From assembly GCA_019894715.1 (NCBI GenBank), contig JAGXOA010000204.1, forward strand, positions 1-51,178: a stretch of 51,178 nt of DNA, in the 5' to 3' direction. The notes under the pieces were generated by a model. It ran no database searches. It saw nothing but the letters and a program-made list of their open reading frames with translations, and was not told where the DNA came from. Of this stretch, positions 42,747 through 51,178 are shown one piece after another. Numbering within the stretch: the stretch's first letter is position 1; each line of letters begins with the position of its first letter. The stretch is from Promethearchaeota archaeon. GTDB lineage: Archaea; Asgardarchaeota; Lokiarchaeia; Sigyniarchaeales; SOKP01. The position numbers and the translations under genes were made by a program.

Positions 42747-44387
42747 CTAATTTCTCATTTCCTTTGGAAGTGTTAAAACCCCTGTTAAGGGATGATTTAA
42801 AGGATCTTGGCAATACATTACGGTAAAATATATTAAATCCCATAATATATTCGGATTTTCACCAATTTCTAATTTATGATTATATAAAGATAATTGATAC
42901 TCTGCTTCTGTCATAGGAGGTTCTGCATAACTTATGTTGCCAAACACACTTTGTAATAAAGGCTTTAAAAAGGGAGAGTATAAAAATCCTAACTCCTTTA
43001 ATTCATCTCTAATGTAAAAAAACATTCTCTGTACAGCTTGCATCATGTATCTTATAGGTTCATTTTTTGGACCTAAATATTGTTCAGCAAAACTATGATC
43101 ATATTGTTTTAAAAAATCATGAGTTAAGTTTGATGCAGGTTTAAAAAGGGATATTAAACCACGTTCAATTGCTCCTTTACGATTTAAAGTAATAGTTTCA
43201 CTTCCAGCATCAGGAACCCACTTTTTTTGTTTGACAAGTTTTCTAGCTTTATAACATAGAGCTTGTATTATTAATCCAATTCCTATACGTCTACAAATTG
43301 AAATCTGAGCATCACAGACACGTAATTCAATAGTTCCCCAATCAGTAAAGGGAAATAAATCTTGAAACCTTCCATCTTCCATACTGGCTTTATCAACTGT
43401 TTGTAAAAATAGATTCTGAGCATTAACATCTGTTGATGTCAAATAAGGAATATAATGTCGAGGATCGTTATTACTTAACATTGAAGCATTATTCTTTAAT
43501 CTTAAAGATCGAACACAATTTGGAGCTGTTATCCTATTATTTATGATTTTTACAACGTCAGTAGGTTTGTTATTAATTATTGGAGAATTGGTCGAAAGCG
43601 CAATTAAATGAGGAATAAAATTCCTAATCATACAATAAGCTTGAATTTTTTCTAGTTCAGATTCAAATCCTCCTAGATGATGATGATCTCCTTGAGTTAA
43701 GCCTCTCTGGTATTCTTTTGCAGAGGGATTAACAGCTGAAGCAATAATATGAAGATCTTTTGGTAAAGTATTCTTAGCTAATAGAAATAATGTACTCGAC
43801 CAGTATGCTAACTCTTCTAAAAACTCACAAGGTGGACTGACGAGTTCTAGGATATAGGTTATTGCAGTTACATTACCATCTCTTCCAAATGTATCAATAT
43901 CTACAGAATAATTACCTATTTGATATCTAATATCCATAACATAGCCTTTTTCTATATCTTCCTTACCCCATGGTCTTGCTAAGACTTTTTGCCGAATATA
44001 ATCTGGAACAGGATAAAAATCTGATCTTCCTTCATATAATATTTGGTCCATTATTCTTATAGCATCTTTTACTATCTCTCTCATTCGATAGACCATTTCA
44101 TCGCCATCAGGGTAATTTCCATTATCATCTGCAATAATTAATTCCATTTCCATACCATGTGAAAAAGGCAATCTTGTCCAATTCTGAACATCTACTAAGA
44201 TTTCCCCCCATGATCTATCATCAATAAAGACTTCTCTGTAATCGGTACCTAAAAATAACCTGTCATGAGATCGATCGATTTGACGACCTGTCTGTCCTAA
44301 TTTTCTTGAACCTTTATCTTGTTGCTTAAATTTAATTTTATCTTTTTTGGATTTCTTTTGTTTTTTCTGTTTTTTTTTGCTTCCCAT
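42747..44387 (-). CDS. Carboxylate-amine ligase of the GCS2 (glutamate-cysteine ligase-like/YbdK) family
   Basis: 546 residues. A very basic N-terminus (KKKQKKQKKSKKDK) precedes the ATP-grasp-like GCS2 core: HGMEMELIIAD near residue 78 (compare GxExE for Mg-ATP), YILELVSPPCEF (compare LE..TP), HHHLGGFESE (compare HVHVG), FIPHLIALSTNSPI (compare lPlllALSANSPf) and DWGTIELRVCDAQ (compare TVExRxxDvQ). It should join an amine to a carboxylate with ATP. The acceptor is not known and need not be cysteine. Middle gene of the operon 46244-41181, with 69 bp to the upstream gene and 18 bp to the amidohydrolase. Confidence 0.8.
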   Translation of the reverse strand: MGSKKKQKKQKKSKKDKIKFKQQDKGSRKLGQTGRQIDRSHDRLFLGTDYREVFIDDRSWGEILVDVQNWTRLPFSHGMEMELIIADDNGNYPDGDEMVYRMREIVKDAIRIMDQILYEGRSDFYPVPDYIRQKVLARPWGKEDIEKGYVMDIRYQIGNYSVDIDTFGRDGNVTAITYILELVSPPCEFLEELAYWSSTLFLLAKNTLPKDLHIIASAVNPSAKEYQRGLTQGDHHHLGGFESELEKIQAYCMIRNFIPHLIALSTNSPIINNKPTDVVKIINNRITAPNCVRSLRLKNNASMLSNNDPRHYIPYLTSTDVNAQNLFLQTVDKASMEDGRFQDLFPFTDWGTIELRVCDAQISICRRIGIGLIIQALCYKARKLVKQKKWVPDAGSETITLNRKGAIERGLISLFKPASNLTHDFLKQYDHSFAEQYLGPKNEPIRYMMQAVQRMFFYIRDELKELGFLYSPFLKPLLQSVFGNISYAEPPMTEAEYQLSLYNHKLEIGENPNILWDLIYFTVMYCQDPLNHPLTGVLTLPKEMRN

Positions 44388-44456
44388 ACTGTTAATATCC
44401 TCTTTTTAGTTAGTAGATTATTTTTTTTTAATATAAATTATTAGGTTTTTATAAGG

Positions 44457-46244
44457 TCAAATTAGATTTTGCACTAATTCTTTAAATAAATAGTAATCGT
44501 TAATAAATTCATAAGAAAGAACTAAATTAGTTATTTTAAATGTATTTGATTCAAAAATATCGGCTAATTGATTTTTTGATTTACCTCCTGCAAAAAAAGA
44601 ATCATTAGTTATAACATCAATTTTATTGCTTATCTTTGAGAGTTTATTTTCAATCCATTGTATTATAGTCTTATATTCAGAACCTATAATAAGTGTTGGT
44701 TTCCCAAGATAAGGAATAAAATCTATATTATAGACATTAAATTGATTGGTTTTCCTTATTTTAGAAGATATCAGAAATTTTAATGTGTTTGATACTATAT
44801 TGAATTCATTTTGATTTAAATTTTCTGTAGATGGAAAGATATAATAAGCAATTGATTGATTAGAATTTTTTTTTAGATCTGAGTACAAGCGTTCAAAAAT
44901 AGGAAAAATACTAAAATCAAATTTAAATAATAAAATAAATAAATTATTAAAATTCGTATCTCCAGAAAGTGTATTTAAACTCAGATTTCCACCTTTTTTT
45001 GCAAAATTAATAATATTTTCGTTAATATTCGATGCAAATGTATTTAGATGATATTGAAAAGACGCTAATAATTTAGTCTCTGTTTTGGATTGAATTTCTT
45101 CAACCAAGTAATATATATCATTAAATAAGTCATTAGCAATTTTTTCTTTTAATTTTTGATCTTCAATAGATTCAATTATATTATCTGCAATTTTAGGTGT
45201 GAATAATTCTGCCATAGCATAAATAGCATCTCTTATAAACTTATAATTGCTAGAATTTTGTTTATCTTTGACAAAATATATTATTCTTAAGAGGTTTTCT
45301 TGTACCTTTTCTAAATTTCCTTTAAGCCAATAACTTTCAATAATATTTAGTATTATTCTTAGATATGTATTAACGTCAAGTTTAATGTATTTCATCAATT
45401 CAAGAGTAACTTCTGGTTTTTGCTGAACTATTTTTTGGATAATCTCTAAAAAACATTCTTTTTTTACTTCTGAATCTTCGATTCTTGATGCAATATTGAT
45501 TGCCATATTAGGATTCTTATATACCTCATCCAATGCAATAGTTTTTAAAAGTTCGGATTTTTTAATTTTTTTATTCAATTTATCAATATATTTAATAGCA
45601 TATTGAGTATCTACAAAAGCATATGCTCTAACAATATCTTTTAAAAAAGTTAATTTCTTTTTTTCTTTAGGAATTTTATTTGCTGTCATTAAAGCCTTTT
45701 CAAATTGTTTATTTGAAAGATATGCTTTTGCAAGTCTAATTAAACTTTTTTCTTTCTCATTTTCAGAGCTCTCTATTAATTCCTTTTCTAAAGTTTTGAT
45801 TTCATTTTTACTAAGCTCGATTAGATATTCAGTAGGATCGAATTTTTTTAAATAATCTTTTTTTTTAAAATGATAAGTTTCTAAAAGACTACTAAGTTTC
45901 TTTGAACTAATTTTTTCTTTTATTTTTTGAACTTTAACCTTAACTTGAGTTTCTTTAGTCCAAATAGCTTTTATATCTAATTCTGCAATCCCATTAGAAG
46001 TTGGAATAAGATTAATATTTACCATTTTTGTTTCTTTTGGTTTTAATATAATCTCATTTGAATTGTTATCTAAAAATTCAATATTTAGATTCTCAGATTG
46101 GAGCTCTATTTTAATATGTTCTTCATTTTTTGATGAGCTTATTAATTCTATTTTTAATAGATTTTGAATATTTGGAATTAAAAGATTTTGAGGTAAGCTA
46201 GCTATTTTTAAAAGAATGTTTTTACTTGTATCAGAGACAGACAT
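44457..46244 (-). CDS. Beta-sandwich plus alpha-solenoid protein, unknown
   Basis: 595 residues, not recognised as a family. Residues 10-105 form an Ig/appendage-like beta sandwich (KIELQSENLNIEFLDNNSNE, ILKPKETKMVNINLIPTSNG). Residues 115-400 are tandem helix pairs, TPR-like (SLIRLAKAYLSNKQFEKALM; LKDIVRAYAFVDTQYAIKYI; AINIASRIEDSEVKKECFLE). Residues 425-595 look like an alpha/beta domain (LFKFDFSIFPIFERLYSDL; LGKPTLIIGSEYKTIIQWIE). No signal peptide or membrane helix. First gene of an operon with the GCS2-type ligase and amidohydrolase. Confidence 0.55.
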   Translation of the reverse strand: MSVSDTSKNILLKIASLPQNLLIPNIQNLLKIELISSSKNEEHIKIELQSENLNIEFLDNNSNEIILKPKETKMVNINLIPTSNGIAELDIKAIWTKETQVKVKVQKIKEKISSKKLSSLLETYHFKKKDYLKKFDPTEYLIELSKNEIKTLEKELIESSENEKEKSLIRLAKAYLSNKQFEKALMTANKIPKEKKKLTFLKDIVRAYAFVDTQYAIKYIDKLNKKIKKSELLKTIALDEVYKNPNMAINIASRIEDSEVKKECFLEIIQKIVQQKPEVTLELMKYIKLDVNTYLRIILNIIESYWLKGNLEKVQENLLRIIYFVKDKQNSSNYKFIRDAIYAMAELFTPKIADNIIESIEDQKLKEKIANDLFNDIYYLVEEIQSKTETKLLASFQYHLNTFASNINENIINFAKKGGNLSLNTLSGDTNFNNLFILLFKFDFSIFPIFERLYSDLKKNSNQSIAYYIFPSTENLNQNEFNIVSNTLKFLISSKIRKTNQFNVYNIDFIPYLGKPTLIIGSEYKTIIQWIENKLSKISNKIDVITNDSFFAGGKSKNQLADIFESNTFKITNLVLSYEFINDYYLFKELVQNLI

Positions 46245-46514
46245 AATTCGTTAAAAATAATGAGTAATTGATTCTTACAGTAATTAAAATAAGTTTATAA
46301 ATTTTTATTTTCAAAATTTAGTAAACTGTTATAATTTCTATTAATATCATTCTAACTGTTATTAAACAATTTATAAAAAATAAAAAATTACTTGTTTTTG
46401 ATAAATAGTTGTAAACGTATAGTATAAAGAAAATTACTATAGAAAATAGATCATTATAATTTAGTTGAAATTTTAAAATAAATAAAATAGACGATTAGAA
46501 AATTTTAGAGATAT

Positions 46515-47252
46515 TTATTTTCCCTTTCTTCGGTTCCTTTGTACATATTCTTGTAGATCTTCATATAAAAGATCCTCATTATATTCTGGCCAATATTCAT
46601 TGCGGAATTTGAATTCTGAGTAGGATGCATCCCAAAGTAAGAAACCGGAAATTCTTGCCCCATCATTCATTCCAGTTCTTATAATTAAATCAACTTCAGG
46701 AAAATCAGGAGTATATAAATAATTTTTAACTAGATTTCTATTAATTTCTTCTGGATTAATTTTTTCTTCTACAATTTTTTTTATTGCATCTGTTATTTCT
46801 GCTTGACCATCATACATTATGAGTAAATTAACGAAGTTTTTATTAAAATTTTCTGTAAATTTATGCAGCTCATTTACTTTTTCCTTAACTTCATCCGGTA
46901 ATAATTCTATTCTTCCTATTACGCGAAATCTTACTTTATTTTTTACTGTATCTTTTTCTTTAATTATGGTATCTATCGCTTTTATTATAATTTTATAAAT
47001 ATATTTCAATTCATCTTTAGGTCTATTTAGTGCATTTTCTAAAGAAAGTGTATACACAGTTAAATATTGAATACCTGCATCAAAAAAATTATATAGAATC
47101 TTTTTTAAACTCTTATATCCATTGAGATGGCCTATTTCTGTTTTAAGATTATTTAATTTTGCCCACCTTCTATTTCCATCTGGAATAATTCCAACATGTC
47201 GAGGTAGTTTCTGATTTGATATTTTCCCTAACTCAATTAATTTACTGACCAT
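46515..47252 (-). CDS. uppS: cis-Prenyltransferase (undecaprenyl-diphosphate synthase family)
   Basis: 245 residues, normal length. It elongates a short isoprenyl diphosphate with IPP to the cis-polyprenyl carrier used for N-glycosylation (dolichol type) in archaea. Motifs: VGIIPDGNRRWAKLN (residues 20-34, catalytic Asp and P-loop-like Asn/Arg), GHLNGYKSLKKIL, YLTVYTLSLENALNRPKDEL, FRVIGRI, MYDGQAEITDAI, DLIIRTGMNDGARISGFLLW, YSEFKF and WPEY. All expected active-site residues are present. It is divergent from mvaS, linking isoprenoid synthesis and use. Confidence 0.94.
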   Translation of the reverse strand: MVSKLIELGKISNQKLPRHVGIIPDGNRRWAKLNNLKTEIGHLNGYKSLKKILYNFFDAGIQYLTVYTLSLENALNRPKDELKYIYKIIIKAIDTIIKEKDTVKNKVRFRVIGRIELLPDEVKEKVNELHKFTENFNKNFVNLLIMYDGQAEITDAIKKIVEEKINPEEINRNLVKNYLYTPDFPEVDLIIRTGMNDGARISGFLLWDASYSEFKFRNEYWPEYNEDLLYEDLQEYVQRNRRKGK

Positions 47253-47721
47253 TTTTAAAGAACTTTTTTTTTATATCGCTTACTATTTTACTATTTTTAT
47301 TAAATACCCTACAAAGAGAAATAATTATTACTATAAAAATTTAATTTATCATCAAAAAGATACTTTATCATATTATTATACTATTTTCTAAATCTATTTT
47401 TTTTAAATTTCTAGATTAAATCAAATACATATTAATAAAAATAAATTGATTATTTAATATTATTCATATTTTACTCTGTATTAGTATTAGGATATATTTT
47501 CATAAGAAAAATGTATTTAATTATTGTGAGTTTTACTATATTGTGGTAAATTTTTTATGATATTTATAACAATATGAATAGTTTCGAAAAAATAACCGAC
47601 GTAAGAGTTAAATAGGAAGCTGTTTTTTTTAGATCATCTATATTAAATTATTACTAATTTAATAAAGATCAACACCAAAAATACTAAAAATTAACTATAT
47701 TTTCTAGAGTTATGAATAATA
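47253..47721. other. 469-bp divergent intergenic region between uppS and mvaS
   Basis: AT-rich, no coding frame, no repeat. It should contain back-to-back promoters for uppS and mvaS, but none stands out. The GAAGCTG around 47618-47624 followed by a T8 run is the only non-AT patch. Confidence 0.4.
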
Positions 47722-49350
47722 ATGATTGGAAATGATTATTTATTCTCTAATATTGGTATAGATTCAATGGGGTTTAACGCTCCAAGATACTATGTTAATT
47801 TAGAAGAATTAGCAAGAGCAAGAAATGTTGATCCAAAAAAATATACTACGGGATTAATGCTTAAAGAAATGCGTTTACCTGAAGTCGATGAAGATATTGT
47901 CTCAATTGGCTTAAAAGCAGGTTATCATGCATTACTTAGAGGTAATATAGACCCTAAAGAAATTGATGCTATTTTTGTTGGTACTGAAACAATAACATAT
48001 GCAGTTAAGTCAGTATCAAATATTTTTGCAGAATTACTTAATGTTTCACCAAATTGTTTAACCCAAGACATCTACAATGCATGTGCTGGTGGGACATTAG
48101 CTGTTTTAAATGCGATTGCTTTAATAGCTAAAGGGGTTATTAATAAGGCGTTAGTTATTAGTGTAGATATATCGTCATATCCTTTAGAAAGTCCAAGTGA
48201 ACCAACACAAGGTTCAGGAGCAGTAGCCTTGGTACTTTCAAAAAATCCTCGAGTTGCTACTTTTGGAGAAAAATTTGGAAAAGTTTCTGGAAATATCAAT
48301 GACTTCTGGAGACCAGCCAATGAAAAGAATGCTCAGGTATTTGGTAAATATTCATTAGATAGTTATTTAAAGCTTCAATTAGAAGCTTATGATGATTTAA
48401 TTGGAAAGATGGGTGATATATATGCAGATTATTATGCATTTCATGCACCCTTCTCAAAAATGCCTTTAAAGGTTATACAACAGATAATAGAGAAAAGATG
48501 GAGTAGTAATCTTAATAATTTATTAAAAATAAATACAAATCATATAAAATCTTCAATTTTTCAGAAATTTGACTCTTTCATAAAAGATATTAGCGTTTTA
48601 CCTGAATATGTATATCTAAATCTTAAAGAAAAAGGATTTTCTTCAGATAAATTGGAGAAATTATCAAATTGGGTTGTTTCTAGTGTTAAAGAAAGAATCC
48701 TACCTCATCTTTCAGTACCAATGCATTTTGGTAATATGTATTGTGCTTCTGTTTGGGCTCAAGTCATATATATCCTTGAAAATTTTGCTCATGAGAATGA
48801 TACTGTTTATTTTGGTTCCTATGGCTCTGGAGCCACTTGCATATCTGGTTTATTAAAAGTTAAATATGGATTTAAAGATATTACCAAGAAAGGTCCAAAA
48901 ATTAATGATTTTATTAAGCACAACAAAGAAAGAAAAAGTGTTGAGGAATATGAACTTATTAAAAAAGGATCCATCAAACCAGATTTTATTATTGCTAAAG
49001 TAGAAGAACATGAACTAAATGATCATAGAGGTTTTTATCTCAGATTCTGTGATGAAGGATGTATTATCCCCAATGTAAAAGGTTTAAATTATTGTCCAAA
49101 AGGACATAAAGGCTTCCATGAAAGATTTTTCCCATTATATGCTAAACTTATTTCAGAACCTATTTATGCAAATTCCTTCGACTATAGTTTCTTAAATCAG
49201 GGATTAGTAAGAGTAGCTAATAATGTAAGTAAAAATAATATTTTAGAATATGAAATTCGAAGAATTGAAATGGAAGATGAAGCTTCCAGCCAACGTGGAT
49301 ATTTAAATTGGGCACCAATGTATATTAAAACAAATCATATTGTAGATTAA
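47722..49350 (+). CDS. mvaS: Hydroxymethylglutaryl-CoA synthase with C-terminal extension
   Basis: Condenses acetyl-CoA with acetoacetyl-CoA to HMG-CoA, the second step of the mevalonate pathway. Catalytic triad seen: Glu89 (VGTET), Cys121 (YNACAGGTLA) and His241 (FHAPFSKM), plus GSYGSGATC near residue 365. The FHxPFxKM string is the bacterial/eukaryotic-type pattern. The usual enzyme is about 390 residues; here 150 extra residues follow, including FCDEGC and YCPKGHKGFH, a possible metal-binding knuckle. It precedes hmgA by 180 bp on the same strand. Confidence 0.9.
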   Translation: MIGNDYLFSNIGIDSMGFNAPRYYVNLEELARARNVDPKKYTTGLMLKEMRLPEVDEDIVSIGLKAGYHALLRGNIDPKEIDAIFVGTETITYAVKSVSNIFAELLNVSPNCLTQDIYNACAGGTLAVLNAIALIAKGVINKALVISVDISSYPLESPSEPTQGSGAVALVLSKNPRVATFGEKFGKVSGNINDFWRPANEKNAQVFGKYSLDSYLKLQLEAYDDLIGKMGDIYADYYAFHAPFSKMPLKVIQQIIEKRWSSNLNNLLKINTNHIKSSIFQKFDSFIKDISVLPEYVYLNLKEKGFSSDKLEKLSNWVVSSVKERILPHLSVPMHFGNMYCASVWAQVIYILENFAHENDTVYFGSYGSGATCISGLLKVKYGFKDITKKGPKINDFIKHNKERKSVEEYELIKKGSIKPDFIIAKVEEHELNDHRGFYLRFCDEGCIIPNVKGLNYCPKGHKGFHERFFPLYAKLISEPIYANSFDYSFLNQGLVRVANNVSKNNILEYEIRRIEMEDEASSQRGYLNWAPMYIKTNHIVD

Positions 49351-49530
49351 CTTTTCTACTATAACATTAATTTTAATTTCTTTTTTTCTTTAATTTATTT
49401 TTAACAGAGATTTTTATTCAGATTATTTTAAATCTTTTTCATAGTTAAAATTTTAAAATTTCTAATATTAAGAATATAAAAGTATTTTATGGAGATTTTT
49501 ATATTTTCATTATTTTAAGAGATATTAAAA

Positions 49531-50802
49531 ATGAAAGAAATAAATTCTAAAATATCTGGTTTTTACAAATTAAGTGTCGAAGAAAGACAAAAAATAATTG
49601 CGGAAAAAGCAGATTTAAATGAAGATGAACTAAATTTACTAAAGAATTTCGGGTATTTTAAATCAGAACAACTTGATACTATGATAGAGAATGTAATTGG
49701 AAGTTATCAATTACCTTTTGGTATAGCCTGCAATTTTAAGATTAATGGAAAAGATTTTCTAATTCCAATGGTTATTGAAGAACCTTCAGTTGTAGCTGCG
49801 GCATCAAATGCAGCAAGAATTGCAAGAAAACAAGGGGGATTCCAATCAAACAAAGTTAAAGCAATTATGATTTCCCAAATTCAAATCACAAATTTAAAAA
49901 ATATAGGGGATGTTGAAAAAGAGATAATAGCAAATAAGCAAAAGATTATTGAATTAGCGAATGAAAAAGATCCTTTGCTTATTAAATTAGGTGGAGGAGT
50001 AATTGATATTGAAACCCGCAAATTTAATACAAATTATGGTGATATGCTTATTGTCCATTTATTAGTGGATGTTCTTGATGCAATGGGTGCTAATGTAGTA
50101 AATACAATGGCGGAAGCAGTAAGTCCTTATTTAGAAGAATTAACCAAAGGTAAGATCTTTCTTCGAATTGTGTCTAATTTAGCGACTCATCGATTAGCAA
50201 AATCTAAAGCTATTTTTGATAAAGAATTATTAGGTGGAGAAGAAGTAGTTGATGGTATCCTTAATGCCTATGAATTTGCAAGAGTCGATCCTTATAGAGC
50301 AGCAACACATAATAAAGGAATAATGAATGGGATTATTGCACTTACTTTAGCCACAGGAAATGATACTCGAGCTATTGAATCTGGAGCACATGCTTATGCA
50401 TCTCTTAAAGGTCAATACTCTCCTTTAACAAAATACAGTAAGGATGATAGTGGAAATTTAGTAGGAGAGATTGAATTGCCCTTAGCATTAGGTATCATTG
50501 GAGGCATGACTAAAATCCATCCAATGGCACGTTTAGCGATTAAGATTTTAAATATAGAGAATACGGAAGAATTATGCCAAGTCACGGCAGCTTTAGGTTT
50601 AGCACAGAATGTAGCTGCTTTAAGAGCTTTAGCCTCAGAGGGTATTCAGAAAGGTCATATGGGATTACATTCTCGAAATATTGCAAAATTAGCAGGAACT
50701 CCAGATCATCTTGTAGAAAAAGTTGCTAAAATATTAGTACAAGATAAGAAAATTCGAATAGACTATGCTAAAGAAGTCTTGGAGAAATTAACAAAAAATT
50801 AA
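49531..50802 (+). CDS. hmgA: Hydroxymethylglutaryl-CoA reductase, class II type
   Basis: Reduces HMG-CoA to mevalonate, here for archaeal membrane lipids. 423 residues, matching the class II (Pseudomonas mevalonii-like) length and motifs: ENVIGSYQLPFGIA, EEPSVVAAAS (catalytic Glu), ATHNKGIMNG (catalytic Lys), ATGNDTRAIESGAHAYA (catalytic Asp) and GHMGLHSRNIAKLAG (catalytic His in the C-terminal flap). Most archaea use class I enzymes, so this may reflect an old exchange with bacteria. Together with mvaS it makes a two-gene mevalonate module. Confidence 0.94.
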   Translation: MKEINSKISGFYKLSVEERQKIIAEKADLNEDELNLLKNFGYFKSEQLDTMIENVIGSYQLPFGIACNFKINGKDFLIPMVIEEPSVVAAASNAARIARKQGGFQSNKVKAIMISQIQITNLKNIGDVEKEIIANKQKIIELANEKDPLLIKLGGGVIDIETRKFNTNYGDMLIVHLLVDVLDAMGANVVNTMAEAVSPYLEELTKGKIFLRIVSNLATHRLAKSKAIFDKELLGGEEVVDGILNAYEFARVDPYRAATHNKGIMNGIIALTLATGNDTRAIESGAHAYASLKGQYSPLTKYSKDDSGNLVGEIELPLALGIIGGMTKIHPMARLAIKILNIENTEELCQVTAALGLAQNVAALRALASEGIQKGHMGLHSRNIAKLAGTPDHLVEKVAKILVQDKKIRIDYAKEVLEKLTKN

Positions 50803-50858
50803 ATTTTCATATTAGATTAGATAATAAGTTATTATAACAAGTAATTAGAGGTTTAATT

Positions 50859-51178
50859 ATGAATAAATTAGAGATAAGCATTTCCAAAACTATATCTTAT
50901 ATCCTAAGACATCATCCTGAAGAATTTAATATTCAATTAGATTCAGAGGGATTTGTAAATCTTCAAGATATACTAATGATTTTAAATAAAAAATATGAAA
51001 ATATTAAAATAACAAAAGAATTTGTAGAAAATATCAACAGAATATCAGATAAAAAAAGATTTGAAATTGAAGAGAATAAAATTCGAGCAATATATGGTCA
51101 TAGCATTAAGAAAAAAATAGAAATTCCTGAAGTCTTAGATCCTCCAAATGAACTCTTTCATGGAACATCAGAAAAAGC
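50859..51178 (+). CDS. kptA: RNA 2'-phosphotransferase (KptA/Tpt1), 3' part beyond window
   Basis: The frame opens at ATG 50859, preceded by a GAGG Shine-Dalgarno-like site (50848-50851), and stays open to the window end (106 residues). It shows the family pattern ISKTISYILRHHPEEFNIQL, DSEGFVNLQDIL, DKKRFEIEENKIRAIYGHS and LFHGTSE, including the NAD+-binding Arg-His-His and HGT residues. Tpt1 removes the 2'-phosphate left by certain tRNA ligases; in archaea its role is unclear. The tRNA introns in this window make an RNA-repair role of interest. It follows hmgA by 56 bp. Confidence 0.9.
   Translation, partial: MNKLEISISKTISYILRHHPEEFNIQLDSEGFVNLQDILMILNKKYENIKITKEFVENINRISDKKRFEIEENKIRAIYGHSIKKKIEIPEVLDPPNELFHGTSEK

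Noticed and set aside
1-51178. CRISPR arrays, rRNA genes, replication origin
   Set aside because: No regularly spaced repeats, no rRNA sequence and no Orc1/Cdc6-type origin repeats were seen in reading the window.

Overview
This is an AT-rich window (roughly 70-75% A+T) from an archaeal chromosome, most likely an Asgard archaeon of the Lokiarchaeia type. Several things point that way together: an actin-family protein, a gelsolin-like protein, two roadblock/LC7 proteins, an MglA/Ras-like small GTPase, intron-containing tRNAs, an archaeal lipid (mevalonate) pathway and KptA/Tpt1. The assignment rests on gene content only; there is no rRNA in the window.

Layout. 1-316: 3' end of a TnpB gene with its right-end hairpin, followed by the tail of a membrane-protein gene. 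404-5184: Dus-like flavoprotein, CofE-type F420 ligase, methionyl-tRNA synthetase and a dihydropteroate-synthase-like gene. 5792-10277: bacterial-type DNA gyrase B and A; gyrA appears to have no AUG/GUG/UUG start. 10323-15979: a phosphodiesterase, an MglA-like GTPase, a two-helix membrane protein, an N6-adenine DNA methyltransferase and a PLD-like protein. 16103-20645: a tight minus-strand operon of a coiled-coil protein, an actin-like protein and a large protein ending in a CHAT-like domain without its catalytic dyad. 20884-22120: transposon debris and a broken small gene around an AbrB-ACT regulator. 22466-25948: gelsolin-like, roadblock and VWA proteins. 26192-29278: GapN and the NAD(P)HX repair enzyme. 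29321-29896: a host gene split by an IS607-like relic. 29984-30281: tRNA-Met(CAT) and tRNA-Thr(GGT), each apparently with two introns. 30749-36434: zinc-ribbon protein, RHH protein, mutarotase-like protein, TrmB-like coiled-coil regulator and its partner. 36598-41088: large surface protein, roadblock protein and coiled-coil protein. 41181-46244: operon of a beta-sandwich/helical-repeat protein, a GCS2-type ligase and an amidohydrolase. 46515-51178: cis-prenyltransferase, HMG-CoA synthase, HMG-CoA reductase and partial kptA.

How the genes fit together. HMG-CoA synthase and class II HMG-CoA reductase supply mevalonate for isoprenoids, which the cis-prenyltransferase extends to the polyprenyl (dolichol-type) carrier. 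CofE and the DHPS-like protein point to F420 and pterin cofactors. GapN gives an irreversible, NADPH-producing glycolytic step, and Nnr repairs damaged NAD(P)H. The actin-like/CHAT-like operon and the gelsolin-roadblock-VWA cluster lie within 10 kb of each other and read as one cytoskeletal or membrane-regulatory neighbourhood. They are the best candidates here for an undescribed system.

Mobile DNA is now mostly relics: two copies of a 99-bp IS607-type left end (97/99 identical), one with a truncated tnpA, and two separate tnpB 3' ends. These insertions seem to have broken at least two, probably three, host genes.
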